NCBI RefSeq assembly: GCF_004346035.1
Contig: NZ_SLZN01000015.1
Location: 1-64,000, forward strand
DNA length: 64,000 nucleotides
Direction of reading: 5' to 3'
Source: Acidomonas methanolica
GTDB lineage: Bacteria > Pseudomonadota > Alphaproteobacteria > Acetobacterales > Acetobacteraceae
In this document: piece by piece, positions 34,403 through 44,500 of the stretch
Position numbering within the stretch: position 1 is the stretch's first letter
How the letters are laid out: each line of letters begins with the position of its first letter
The notes under the pieces: generated by a model
The model's database searches: none
The model's input: only the letters and a program-made list of their open reading frames with translations
What the model was told of the DNA's origin: nothing
Position numbers and translations under genes: made by a program

Positions 34403-35440
34403 CTAGCCCGCGCCCGGCGTGCGGTGGCAAAGCCGGTGGGCGAGGACCGATGAACGCTCGCCATCGGGAATGGACCCGATCAGCTTCATCTCGTCGATGG
34501 ATTCAGCCATTTCGACGATCAGGTCGTGGCCCGTCACGATATGCGGCGGGACTTCCTGCGCGAGCATCTTCTCGGGCTGGGGCACCGGATCGGGGAGGTC
34601 GGAAAGCATCGAGGCGAGAGCGGCCTTCTGTTCCGGCCAGGCCGCAGCGGCCTCCTGCATGGCGAGGATGAGCATGGCGGCGAGGTCCGGATCGGCGGCG
34701 AGCCGCGCGGCAGAGAGGGTCAGCACGAGATTGGTGCGCTCGCGATCGGCGCCGGTGAGACTGCTGATGACGGTCGTGCTCATTCCCTTGGTCGCCTGCA
34801 TGACCTCCCAGGCCAGCGGATCATGCGCGACCAGTGCGTCCACGCGTCCGTTACGCAGGGCGTCGTCGAAATCGGCCTCCTGAAGAACGACCCAGCGGAC
34901 GCCCGTCACCGGATTGATGCCGCGCCGTCGCAGACGGATCGCCGCGAATCGCTGGTCCAGCCCGTCGAGGCGCTGAACGCCGATGGATTTCCCCGCCAGA
35001 TCGACGACGCGATGGATTTCGGTACCGCGAGTGGCCGCCAGAAGGCGGAAGCTGCCGCCGCCCAGCCCGCAGAGCACCAGCCCGGGCAACTCGGGGGTGG
35101 GCGTGGCGTGCAGCCGGGGGAGGAGATCAAGCAACGGCACGGCTGCGGCATCGACCGAGCCGTTCGTCAGAGCGTCCAGCGCGGAATCGCCATTGGCCGC
35201 GTTGATGACCGTGACGTCCAGCCCGTAACGATCGAAAGTGGTCATCCGGGCGAGATGCAGCAGCGTATTCGTGTCCGCATCCGGCCAGATCAGCTTCAGT
35301 TCGCGTCGGCGCCCGTCGCTCGCCAGCTTCCCGTGGCGGGGGCGCATCAGAAACGGTCCTTCGACGAGGGCGAAAACCGCGAGCGCCGCGCCGCCGACCA
35401 TCCAGCCGCGTCGCATTTTTCCGCGATGTGTCAGTGACAT
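34403..35440 (-). CDS. Orphan ABC-type substrate-binding protein (NMT1/SsuA-like)
   Basis: A 345-residue periplasmic-binding-fold protein. An N-terminal signal/anchor is at about residues 10-30, then LKLIWPDADTNTLLHLARMTTFDRYGLDVTVI, NGSVDAAAVPLLDLLPRL and DLAGKSIGVQRLDG, as in THI5/NMT1 and nitrate/sulfonate/taurine binding proteins. No permease or ATPase gene is adjacent, so it either serves a distant transporter or has another role. Ligand unknown. Confidence 0.7.
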   Translation of the reverse strand: MSLTHRGKMRRGWMVGGAALAVFALVEGPFLMRPRHGKLASDGRRRELKLIWPDADTNTLLHLARMTTFDRYGLDVTVINAANGDSALDALTNGSVDAAAVPLLDLLPRLHATPTPELPGLVLCGLGGGSFRLLAATRGTEIHRVVDLAGKSIGVQRLDGLDQRFAAIRLRRRGINPVTGVRWVVLQEADFDDALRNGRVDALVAHDPLAWEVMQATKGMSTTVISSLTGADRERTNLVLTLSAARLAADPDLAAMLILAMQEAAAAWPEQKAALASMLSDLPDPVPQPEKMLAQEVPPHIVTGHDLIVEMAESIDEMKLIGSIPDGERSSVLAHRLCHRTPGAG

Positions 35441-35514
35441 GGCCGGGAATGTTCCAAAAATGCGAAAGGGGGGTTTACCCTCGCGATCGGTTTCGCTAGA
35501 AGCGGCGTCGCCGG

Positions 35515-35590
35515 TCCCGAATAGCTCAGTTGGTAGAGCAAGCGACTGTTAATCGCTGGGTCGTAGGTTCGAGTCCTACTTCGGGAGCCA
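35515..35590 (+). tRNA. tRNA-Asn (GTT)
   Basis: 76 nt including encoded CCA. The acceptor stem TCCCGAA pairs with TTCGGGA, the anticodon loop is CTGTTAA, and the T-arm has GGTTCGAGTCC. A TTTACC-N16-CTAGAA promoter candidate lies about 40 bp upstream. Confidence 0.97.
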
Positions 35591-35616
35591 GGCCCTGTTT
35601 TTCTTCGCAATGCGGT

Positions 35617-36888
35617 TTATTCCTCGGGCTTCACGTCTTCCAGACGGTCGAGATGCCACAGGCGCGGGAAAAGCGCGATCCACACTCCCGTGACGACGAG
35701 CGTGCCGACGCCACCCAACACGACAGCCGCTTCCGGCCCGGTCAGGCTGGCCAGCATGCCGCTCTCGAACTCGCCGAGCTGGTTGCTGGAGCCGATGAAG
35801 AGCATGTTCACCGCCGAGACGCGCCCGCGCATCGCGTCCGGCGTGGCGAGCTGGGTCAGCGCGCCACGCACCACGACGCTGACGACATCCGCCGCCCCAA
35901 GGATCGCCAATGCGGTCACGGACAGCCAGAGCGTATGGGCGACGCCGAAGACGATGGTGGCGACGCCGAACACCGCGACCGAGAGGAACATGATCGGCCC
36001 GCAGCGCCCCTTGAGCGGATGGCGTGCGAGATAGATGGAGATGCACAGCGCGCCCGCCCCCGGCGCCGACCGCAGGATTCCGAGGCCGACCGGCCCGAGA
36101 TGGAGAATATCGCTGGCATAGACCGGCAACATCGCCGTCGCCCCGCCGAGCAGCACGGCGAAGAGATCGAGCGAGATCGCGCCCAGCAGATCGCGTCGCC
36201 GCCGCAGGAAGGCGATTCCGCCGAAGACGGACTCCAGACTCATGGGCGAACGGCTCGTCTGGGCCCGCGGCAGCCGCAGCATGCTGGTGGCGCAAAGGGC
36301 GCTGCCGAAGCCGATCCCGCAGATCAGATAGCAGAACCCCGCGCCCAGGCCGTAGAGCAGACCGCCCAGCGACGGGCCGATGATGCACGCGGCCTGGAAC
36401 AGCGAGGAGGAGAGGGCGGCGGCGCGCGGGAACTGCGCGGCCGAGGCGATGGCGGGCAGGAAAGTTTGCTGCGCGGGCTGCTCGAAGGATCGCAGCGCGC
36501 CGTACAGCGCCACCAATACGTAGATCGCGGCCGGGGCGAGATGATTGGTAAAGGAGGCGAGGCTCATGAGGAGCGCCGCCAGCACCTCGATGCTCTGGCA
36601 GATCTGCACGATGCGCTGGCGGTTGAACTGGTCCGCCACATGGCCGGAGGCGAACACCAGCGCCAGCATCGGCAGGAACTGGGTGAGGCCGACGAGGCCC
36701 AGCGCCGCCACGCTATGGGTCAGCGCATAGATCTGCCAGCCCACCGCGACGGCCAGCACCTGCGACGAGAGCGCCGACATGGCGCGCGCGAAAAGCAGCG
36801 GCCTCAGCCCTTTCAACCCGCGCAGCGAATCCGGTGAAGGAATGAATTCGGTCGTATCCGTGAGAGGGGCGTTCGATGAATCGGCCAT
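35617..36888 (-). CDS. MFS exporter, EntS-like (MFS_3)
   Basis: A 423-residue 12-helix transporter (LRPLLFARAMSALSSQVLAVAVGWQIYALTHSVAALG, FASGHVADQFNRQRIVQICQ with the cytoplasmic basic loop, RGRVSAVNMLFIGSSNQLGEFESG). The sequence resembles enterobactin exporter EntS and related drug/siderophore exporters. No siderophore synthesis gene lies nearby, so the substrate is unknown. The start at 36888 drops an unlikely N-terminal extension that reaches 36942. It is convergent with tRNA-Asn. Confidence 0.83.
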   Translation of the reverse strand: MADSSNAPLTDTTEFIPSPDSLRGLKGLRPLLFARAMSALSSQVLAVAVGWQIYALTHSVAALGLVGLTQFLPMLALVFASGHVADQFNRQRIVQICQSIEVLAALLMSLASFTNHLAPAAIYVLVALYGALRSFEQPAQQTFLPAIASAAQFPRAAALSSSLFQAACIIGPSLGGLLYGLGAGFCYLICGIGFGSALCATSMLRLPRAQTSRSPMSLESVFGGIAFLRRRRDLLGAISLDLFAVLLGGATAMLPVYASDILHLGPVGLGILRSAPGAGALCISIYLARHPLKGRCGPIMFLSVAVFGVATIVFGVAHTLWLSVTALAILGAADVVSVVVRGALTQLATPDAMRGRVSAVNMLFIGSSNQLGEFESGMLASLTGPEAAVVLGGVGTLVVTGVWIALFPRLWHLDRLEDVKPEE

Positions 36889-36986
36889 GACCGCCGGAGT
36901 ATAGGGGCAGGGTGCGGCCGACGGAATGCCGGGGAATTGCAAAAAACTGTCTCTTTGGGCAGCATCCCGCGATGGATGGCGCAGTC

Positions 36987-37322
36987 ATGAATCGGCCCGA
37001 CTCGCTTTCGTCCACGACGTGGCGAGCGGCGGGGCCTGATATTCGGGTCGGAAGCGTTGCCCGCGTCGAGGCGGGGAGTGCGTTCTGGCAATTATGGATC
37101 ACTTTCGGCGCGGGTTTCGGACTGCGTCGCGCCGTCGTGCGGCCTGCCGCCCGCTATCGTCCGGATGCGCTTCCGGGCAGCCGGGTCTGTGCCGTGGTCA
37201 ATCCGCCGCTCCCGCCTTCGTCCCCAACCGACGTGATCGTCCTCGGCATGACAGAGCCGGGCGGCGGAATGATATTGATTTGCCCCGACCAGTGTGTCGC
37301 GGATGGAGGAAAACTGTTCTGA
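36987..37322 (+). CDS. CsaA-like tRNA-binding-domain protein
   Basis: A 111-residue protein of the EMAP/tRNA-binding OB fold: DIRVGSVARVEAG near the N-terminus, ITFGAGFGLRRAV, and VCAVVNPP...VIVLGMTEPGG, ending PDQCVADGGKLF. This pattern matches CsaA, a dimeric tRNA- and peptide-binding protein with chaperone-like roles. An ATG at 36972 is also possible. Its TGA shares one base with the gpt ATG (TGATG), so the two are translationally coupled. Confidence 0.7.
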   Translation: MNRPDSLSSTTWRAAGPDIRVGSVARVEAGSAFWQLWITFGAGFGLRRAVVRPAARYRPDALPGSRVCAVVNPPLPPSSPTDVIVLGMTEPGGGMILICPDQCVADGGKLF

Positions 37323-37804
37323 TGGCCGCCAATTACGCCACCGTCACCTGGGACCAGTTGCATCGCGACGCCCGCACTCTCGCCTCGGCGCTCATGCCGC
37401 GCGGCCCGTTCAAGGGCATCGTCGCCGTGACGCGCGGCGGCCTCATCCCGGCCGCGATCATCGCGAGGGAACTCGATTGCCGGCTGATCGAATCCATCTC
37501 CGTCGTGAGCTATGCGGGGGAAAGCGCCGAGGAGCAGTCCGAGCCGGTCATCGTGAAGCCCGCCACGGCGGCGGAGGACGGGGAGGGATTCCTGATCATC
37601 GACGATCTGGTGGATTCGGGCGAGACGGCGAAAATTGTCCGCGAAGCATTGCCCAAGGCCCACTTCGCCTGTCTTTATGCCAAGCCCTCCGGTCGGCCGC
37701 ACACGGATCAGTATGTGATGGAGGTGTCGCAGGATACCTGGGTGCTGTTTCCGTGGGATACGGCCCCGCTCTTCGTGCCGCCGCTGGCGCGCCAGTCGGC
37801 CTGA
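37322..37804 (+). CDS. gpt: Xanthine-guanine phosphoribosyltransferase
   Basis: A 160-residue type I PRTase. The PRPP motif is FLIIDDLVDSGETAKIV, with VAVTRGGLIPAAIIAREL for pyrophosphate binding and a C-terminal WVLFPWDTAP substrate loop as in Gpt. It salvages guanine and xanthine to GMP and XMP. It starts one base into the CsaA-like stop and is followed by tRNA-Pro after 145 bp. Confidence 0.92.
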   Translation: MAANYATVTWDQLHRDARTLASALMPRGPFKGIVAVTRGGLIPAAIIARELDCRLIESISVVSYAGESAEEQSEPVIVKPATAAEDGEGFLIIDDLVDSGETAKIVREALPKAHFACLYAKPSGRPHTDQYVMEVSQDTWVLFPWDTAPLFVPPLARQSA

Positions 37805-37949
37805 CCGGAGAAGGGCAGCGCCGTTTCCCGCGCAAGCGTCAGTCTGGCGACGGATTTCCGCCGATCGCCTTGTTGCATGGGTTTTGCCGTGGCGTTTTTT
37901 TCCGTCGCGTGTTTCGCTTTCGGCTGCGATGCGATAGGGTCCGCCCGTT

Positions 37950-38026
37950 CGGGGCGTGGCGCAGCCTGGTAGCGCGCTTGTTTTGGGTACAAGAGGCCCC
38001 CGGTTCGAATCCGGGCGCCCCGACCA
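37950..38026 (+). tRNA. tRNA-Pro (TGG)
   Basis: 77 nt including CCA. The acceptor stem CGGGGCG pairs with CGCCCCG, the anticodon loop is TTTGGGT and the T-arm GGTTCGAATCC. Confidence 0.97.
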
Positions 38027-38043
38027 GTGCCGTTCGCGGCGCT

Positions 38044-38120
38044 GCGCCCTTAGCTCAGTTGGATAGAGCAACAGCCTTCTAAGCTGTGGGTCGCTGGTTC
38101 GAATCCAGCAGGGCGCGCCA
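38044..38120 (+). tRNA. tRNA-Arg (TCT)
   Basis: 77 nt including CCA. The acceptor stem GCGCCCT pairs with AGGGCGC, the anticodon loop is CTTCTAA and the T-arm GGTTCGAATCC. It lies 17 bp after tRNA-Pro, probably on the same transcript. Its 3' end is 1 bp from the end of the convergent gmk gene. Confidence 0.97.
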
Positions 38121-38121
38121 G

Positions 38122-38790
38122 TTATTTCATGCCCGACGGCGTCGGGGATGTCGCGGGCGCGAAGCCGGCCACCATCTCCGCGAGACCGGTCTGGCGTGTC
38201 GTTTTGAGGCGGCTGGCGACGAGAATGGCGCGTGCCTCGCCGATGGCGCGGTCGAGCTCGGCATTGACGATGACGTGGTCGAACTCCGCCCAATGCGAGA
38301 TTTCGCTGAGTGCGGCGGCCATACGGCGCTCGATTTCCGCCGGGTCGTCCGAGGCGCGGCCGCGCAGGCGGCGTTCGAGTTCGGCGACGGAGGGCGGGAG
38401 GACGAAGAGGCTGACCACATCGCCGGGCAGGGCGTCGCGAAGTTGCCGATGGCCCTGCCAGTCGATGTCGAAGACCATATCCATCCCGTCTGCGAGGGCG
38501 GTCTCGACGGGCGCGCGGGGGGTGCCGTAGCCGCGACCGAACACTTCGGCCCATTCGATCAGTTCGCCCGCCGCCGCCATGGCGCGGAAACTGTCCAGAT
38601 CGCGGAAATGATAATGAACGCCATCGCGCTCGCCCGGGCGGGGGGCGCGGGTGGTGACGGAGACGGAATGGGTGAGCAGAGGATCGGCGGCGCGCAGGGC
38701 GTTCGCGATTGTCGATTTCCCGGCGCCCGAGGGGGCCGAAATGACGAGGCATACGCCGCGTCGCGCGATCTTGATGGAAGAAACCGTCAT
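38122..38790 (-). CDS. gmk: Guanylate kinase
   Basis: A 222-residue guanylate kinase: P-loop SGAGKST (residues 21-27), TTRAPRPGERDGVHYHF and FDIDWQGHRQLR. It phosphorylates GMP to GDP, following gpt in purine salvage by function though on the other strand. ATG at 38790 fits the family N-terminus; the frame continues upstream through 38916 without support. It is convergent with tRNA-Arg. Confidence 0.95.
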   Translation of the reverse strand: MTVSSIKIARRGVCLVISAPSGAGKSTIANALRAADPLLTHSVSVTTRAPRPGERDGVHYHFRDLDSFRAMAAAGELIEWAEVFGRGYGTPRAPVETALADGMDMVFDIDWQGHRQLRDALPGDVVSLFVLPPSVAELERRLRGRASDDPAEIERRMAAALSEISHWAEFDHVIVNAELDRAIGEARAILVASRLKTTRQTGLAEMVAGFAPATSPTPSGMK

Positions 38791-39191
38791 GGGGCGGATC
38801 TGTCCTGCGGCAACGTCTTGTCCTCTCGCTCGTCTCCGGCGTCGAAGCCTGATCTGACCGTCACCGGCTGGCGGACGCCGGGGAGCAGGCATAGCCAATA
38901 ATCCGCCATCCGTCACGCCGTTCCGCGAAAGTGCGGATCGGGAGGCGGCGTAAAAATCAGGGTCGGGCGTTTACCGTATGGTAACTTTCTTCATATATAG
39001 ACACAGGCATCTCATGGAGATGGGGGTCGAAGATACGCAATGCAGAATAAATATTCCGCTTATGACAGTCGCCGTAGCATGATCTGCGGCGCAGAGGCGC
39101 GAGAGGGTGCGCTTTCCTCCTCCCCGGGGCCGCGGGCATGGCAGGTCGAGCGGCTGCGAACCTGTTCTGGTCGAAGGCCGCAGGGTCACAT
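38791..39191. other. Divergent intergenic region
   Basis: About 400 bp between gmk and the GGDEF/EAL gene. The middle (about 38980-39060) is AT-rich and is the likely promoter zone. I see no gene, tRNA or clear operator. Confidence 0.5.
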
Positions 39192-40649
39192 ATGATCGTC
39201 CCGCGACGTGACGGACAAGAGGACCGCGCCGAGTCTCTGGTTCGAGGCGTCGACGTCACGACGAGCCGGGTCGCGGGACAGGCGATGGAGCGGCAGATGC
39301 AACCTGAGCCGATTATAGGCCTTCTCGACCGGGAAGGTTTCCTGCAACGCGTCGATCAGCTTCTCGAGGCGGCGCGAGGGGACCGCACGCGGTTCATCCT
39401 CGTTCTGGCCGACCTCGACAGGTTTCGTGACACGACGAAATATTACGGGCCGGATCTCGCGGAAGAATTGCTGAAAGCCATGGCCCTGCGGGTTCTCGTG
39501 GCCGGAGGGGCCGATGCGGTCACGGGGCGCTGCGGAAACGATGCTTTTGCCCTGTTCTATGCTTCCCCGATCGCCGAAATGCCCTTGCGGGCCGAGATGG
39601 AGCGTCTGAGGAATTCGCTGAGCCGTCTTGTGGTGGTGGTGGATGTGGGCGTCGATGTGTCGGTGAGCATCGGATATGTCGTGGCCGAGAAGGAGGGAGA
39701 ATACGCCGAGCGTCTTCTGCGCCGGGCGGAACTCGCGGCCCATGCCGCGAAAACGGCCGGCGGCCGCCGTGTTGTTGGATTTTCCGCCGTATTCGAGGAG
39801 ACGATCCGGATCCGCCAGACGCTGCTCGCTTCCGTTCGCCGGGCGATGGCGACCAATGAATTCACCGTTCACTATCAGCCGCTCATTCCTCTGACGGCGG
39901 ACCGGGAGACGGGGTGCGAGGCGCTGGTGCGCTGGAACCATCCGATTCGCGGCCTCCTCACGCCTGCGGCCTTTCTCGATATTTTCCAGGATTTTTCCCT
40001 GATGCTCGAACTCGGGCACCGGATTCGCGGCATCGTGCTGGCCGATCTGGCGCGCTGGCGGCGGGAGGGGAGTTACATGGGAAAGGTCGCGATCAATCTG
40101 GGCCCCGCCGATCTGGCGCTGGGCAATCTCGCGGTCGATCTGGCCCGGTCGCTGGAAGCAATAGGCGCGAGCCCGCGCGACATGATCGTCGAGGTGAGCG
40201 AAACGCTTCTGCTCCGGGGCGCGGAGGGCGGGATGATGTTGCACCGCCTGCATGAATTCGCGCGGCGCGGCTTCTCCATAGGATTCGACGATTTCGGTAC
40301 CGGGCATGCCTCCCTGACGCATCTGCGGGAACTGCCGCTGGACATCATCAAGATCGACCGCAGCTTCATCGCGGGAATCGAGGACAATACGCGTGACGCC
40401 GCCCTCGTCTCGGGCATGATAGATCTTGCTCACCGTCTCGGCCTCACGACGATCGCCGAAGGTGTCGAAACGATGGAACAGGCGCGCCTCCTGCGGCGCG
40501 TGGGGTGCGATGTGGTCCAGGGTTTTCTCCTGGCGCGCCCGGTGGATGCGGATTCTCTGCCCGACGCCGTGCGCCGCGCGGAAGAGCTGGTGGCGGCGCT
40601 GGAATACGACGACCAGGCGCAGCCGGGCTGTCCGGCCGCTTCCCCGTGA
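39192..40649 (+). CDS. GGDEF-EAL protein with degenerate GGDEF site, probable c-di-GMP phosphodiesterase
   Basis: A 485-residue cytosolic protein without sensor or membrane segment. The N-terminal GGDEF-like domain has CGNDAF where the active site should be GG(D/E)EF, so it is not expected to make c-di-GMP. The EAL domain keeps CEALVRWNHP, NLGPADL, VEVSET, DDFGTGHASL, IKIDRSF and AEGVET, consistent with active phosphodiesterase. ATG at 39192 has AGGG upstream; an ATG at 39138 is possible. It is followed 11 bp later by an SDR gene. Confidence 0.85.
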   Translation: MIVPRRDGQEDRAESLVRGVDVTTSRVAGQAMERQMQPEPIIGLLDREGFLQRVDQLLEAARGDRTRFILVLADLDRFRDTTKYYGPDLAEELLKAMALRVLVAGGADAVTGRCGNDAFALFYASPIAEMPLRAEMERLRNSLSRLVVVVDVGVDVSVSIGYVVAEKEGEYAERLLRRAELAAHAAKTAGGRRVVGFSAVFEETIRIRQTLLASVRRAMATNEFTVHYQPLIPLTADRETGCEALVRWNHPIRGLLTPAAFLDIFQDFSLMLELGHRIRGIVLADLARWRREGSYMGKVAINLGPADLALGNLAVDLARSLEAIGASPRDMIVEVSETLLLRGAEGGMMLHRLHEFARRGFSIGFDDFGTGHASLTHLRELPLDIIKIDRSFIAGIEDNTRDAALVSGMIDLAHRLGLTTIAEGVETMEQARLLRRVGCDVVQGFLLARPVDADSLPDAVRRAEELVAALEYDDQAQPGCPAASP

Positions 40650-40660
40650 CGGGAGGAAAC

Positions 40661-41485
40661 ATGTCGTCCCGCACCGTTCTCATCACGGGCGCATCCTCCG
40701 GAATCGGGCGTGGCCTGGCCTTGAGCCTGGCGGCGCCGGGCGTCGTCCTGCATCTGGGCGGCCGGGATCTTCCGCGGCTGGAGGCGGTGGCCTCAGCCTG
40801 TCGCGCGAAAGGGGCGGCGACGGAAATCCGCGCGCTGGACGTGACATGCGCCGAGGCAATGGCGGCGTGGATCGGCGAGGCCGCGCATCCCCGGCTTGAT
40901 CGGGTCTTTGCCTGCGCGGGCGTTACGGGAGGCGTGGATGCGCCGGACACCGACGGCGCCGCATTCGAAAGCGCCGCGCAGGTCCGCCGGATGTTCGCCG
41001 TCGATCTGGACGGCGCGCTCAACACGATTCTGCCCGCTCTCGACATCATGCGCCGGCAACCGCGTGATGGCCGGGGCGATCGGGGACGCATCTGCGTCAT
41101 CGCGTCGGTGGCCGGGGTGGTGAGCTATCCCGGCACGCCCTCCTATTGCGCGGCCAAGGCGGCGGTGGATCGTTTCATGGTCGCCAGCGGCGCGTATTCC
41201 CGACGGGCGGGCATTCACCTCACCAGTGTCTGCTGCGGATTCGTCGATACCCCGATGGTGGCGGGCCATCGTTTCCCCATGCCCGGCCTCGTCAGCACGG
41301 AGGCGGCCGTGCGCTCCATCCTGAGAGGCGTGGAGAGACGAAAGCGGCGGGTGGTGTTTCCTCTCTGGCTGGTGCTGGGCTCGCGCTTCATGGACATGCT
41401 GCCGATTCGGCTCGCGGAACTCTATTACACGCGCCAGCCGACCGGCCGCCCCGGCGCGTTCACGCCGCTGGACGAGAGATCATGA
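40661..41485 (+). CDS. Short-chain dehydrogenase/reductase
   Basis: A 274-residue classical SDR: nucleotide motif TGASSGIG (10-17), S149, and YxxxK as Y162-K166 (SYCAAKAA). The C-terminus has a hydrophobic stretch (VVFPLWLVLGSRFMDMLPIRLAELYY), a feature of lipid-type SDRs. GGGAGG lies just before the ATG, and it follows the EAL gene by 11 bp, so it is probably co-transcribed. Substrate unknown. Confidence 0.87.
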   Translation: MSSRTVLITGASSGIGRGLALSLAAPGVVLHLGGRDLPRLEAVASACRAKGAATEIRALDVTCAEAMAAWIGEAAHPRLDRVFACAGVTGGVDAPDTDGAAFESAAQVRRMFAVDLDGALNTILPALDIMRRQPRDGRGDRGRICVIASVAGVVSYPGTPSYCAAKAAVDRFMVASGAYSRRAGIHLTSVCCGFVDTPMVAGHRFPMPGLVSTEAAVRSILRGVERRKRRVVFPLWLVLGSRFMDMLPIRLAELYYTRQPTGRPGAFTPLDERS

Positions 41486-41566
41486 TCATCGTCAATCGGA
41501 AATTCTGACAAAACATGTCGCTATCGTCATGACAAGTTACGCCGCCGAATACGCTATGGTGGCGGC

Positions 41567-44500
41567 ATGAACCTGTGTCGCTTCTTCATCCTGCGTCCCG
41601 TCATGACTACGCTGCTGGCCCTGTCGCTCCTGGCAGCAGGCGCGGTCTGTTATCCACATATGCCGGTGGCGGACATGCCGAATGTCGGCGCCTCCACCAT
41701 CAGCGTCAGCGTCAGGGAACCGGGCGCCACGCCGCAGCAGATGGCCACGAACATCGTCTCCGTGCTCGAACGCCATCTGACGAGCATCGCCGGCGTCAAG
41801 CTGATGGAATCGGAGAGCGACAGCGGCGAAGGATTTATCCGGATCGATTTCGTCGCTTCCCGCAACATCGACGGCGCGCTCCGCGACGTGCAGGCGGCCC
41901 TGCGCGCGGCCCGGACCGACCTGCCGAACGGCATGTTGCAGTCCGATCCCGAGGCGTTCAAGGAAGATCCCACGGCCAGTCCCGTCTATATCGTCTCCCT
42001 GACGTCCAGGGTCCTGCCGATCGCCAAGGTGTTCGACATTGCGGAAACGCGGGTGAAGCCGCTGCTCTCGGAGGTTTCCGGCGTCGGGCAGGTCGAGGTG
42101 TTCGGCGCCTCCCACCCGGCGGTCCGGGTTGAGATCAATCCCCATGCGCTGTTCAAATGGGGCATCGGCTTCGAGGATGTGCGTCAGGCGCTGGCCTCCG
42201 CCAATGCCAATACGCCCAAGGGGTTCATCGACGCGGGCGGTCAGCGCCTGACGCTCGCGGTGAACGACCAGGCGGACAGGGCCGAGCAGTATCGCGATCT
42301 GATCATCGGGTATCGGCAGAATGCGCCGGTGCGGCTGGCGGATGTCGCGACGGTGTATGACGGTGTCCAGAACCCTTACGCGGGGGGGTATTACAACACG
42401 CATCGGGCGATCACGCTGCTGGTTCATGCCCAGCCCAAGGCGAATACGGTCGCCATCGTGGACGGGTTGAGGAAGCATATGGACTTCCTGCGCGCCGCCT
42501 TGCCGCCCGGCGTGGAACTGCATGTCATGATGGACCTGTCCAACTCCATCCGCGCGTCCCTGGCCGATACGCAGGTGACGCTCCTGATCTCGATCATTCT
42601 GGTGATCGGCGTCATCTTCGCTTTCCTGCGCCGTGCGCGCTCCACCGTCATCCCGGCCGTCACCGTGCCGATCGCCCTCGTCGGCGCGATCGCCCTGATG
42701 AAAATGTGCGGCTTCTCGCTCGATATTCTCTCGCTGATGGCGCTGACGATCGCGGTCGGGTTCGTGGTGGATGACGCTATCGTCGTGGTGGAGAACATCG
42801 CCCGCCATATGGAACAGGGCATGAGTCGGCGGGAGGCCGCGCTGAAGGGTTCTGGCGAAATCGGCTTCACCATCCTGTCCATCACCGCCTCCCTCGCCGC
42901 CGTTCTGATGCCGCTCATGTTTCTGCCGGGGGAGGTCGGGGCGATCTTCTTCGAATTTTCCATGACGATTGTGGGGACAATCGCCATCTCTCTTTTCCTG
43001 TCGCTCACGCTCACGCCGATGATGTGCGCCAACTGGCTGGAGATCGATGACGGGCATGAAAAACGCGGTCGCGTTTCCGCTGCGGTCGCCCATGTGATCG
43101 ACGGGGCGCTGGCGCGGGTGCACCGCGTCTACGATCGCACGCTGAGCTGGGGATTGCGGAACCATGTGCTCATCGCATTGACCCTGCCGCTGAGTCTCGT
43201 CGTGCTGGTGACGGCTATCGTGCTCATGCCCAAGGCGGGTGTGCCGGCGGAGGACATCTCCCTGCTGCTGGGGTCGCTCGGCGTCGATGAGGTGTCCTCC
43301 TTCAAGGTGATCTCCACACGCTTGCGGCAGGTGGACGCGGCGATGATGAGCGATCCGGATATCGTCGGGATCGAGAGCTGGAACAATTCCGATTCGGACG
43401 CGGAGGTTTTCGCTGTCCTGCGTGACAAATGGCTGCGCCCGCCGGACAAGGTCGTCGCCGAGCGCATCAAGAAAATGGTGGCGGATCTTCCCGGGGTCAG
43501 GTTCTCGCTTTTCTCGGCCGGCGATCCGAATGGCGGTGGCGGACAGCGTCGGACCGGCACGTATCGCTATGTCCTGCACGGTCAGGACGAGCAGGAGCTT
43601 TATGCGTATATCCCGAGGCTCGTGACGGCGCTCCGCAAGGACAGGTCGGTCATCACCGACGTGACGACGAATTTCGAGGGGCATGGGGCTGCGGTTCACG
43701 TGCGCTTCGACCGCGATCTGGCCGCGCGCTATCTCGTCACGCCCCAGCTTGTCGCCAACGCCTTGTATGACGCTTATGGCCAGACCATCGTCTCGCGAAT
43801 CCACACCGAGATCTCCACCCATCCCGTGGTGATGGTGGTCGCGCCGCCCTATCGCCAGTCGCCGGAGTCGTTGCGGAGTCTGTGGATTTCCACGGCGGCC
43901 GGCACGCCGTCGGGCGCCGCGCGGTCCAACCAGATCCGTGTCGTGACGAAGAATTCCGCCAGCCTGACCGGCATTGCGGCGTTGAGTGCCGCGTCTCTGC
44001 GGAATGCGATCGCCAATCAGATCACCGGCAACGGGTCGAACGGCGCGGCGGTCGCGTCGAGCGTGGAGACCATGGTGCCGCTGCTCAACGTGTCGACTCT
44101 GGAGATGCGGCCCACGCCGACGGAGATCGATCATCGCGACGGCTATATCTCGGCGGCGATCAGTTTCGATGTCGCGCCGGGCAAGACCTATGACGACGCG
44201 GCGAAATTCATCAATGCGACACTGGCGCGCACCGGAGCGCCGCTGGGCGTGACCGGCAGGCTCTCCGGTCTGGCAGGAGACACGAAGGACCTCCTGATCA
44301 ACGAGTTGCTGGCTTTCGTGGCGGCCATCGCGACGATGTATATCGTGCTGGGCATTCTCTATGAGAGCCTGATCCATCCCGTCACGATTCTCTCCACATT
44401 GCCTTCCGCCGGCATAGGAGGAATTCTCGCCCTCTGGGTCTGTGGCGAGCAGTTCAGCATGATCGCCATGATCGCCATGATCCTGCTGACTGGCATGGTG

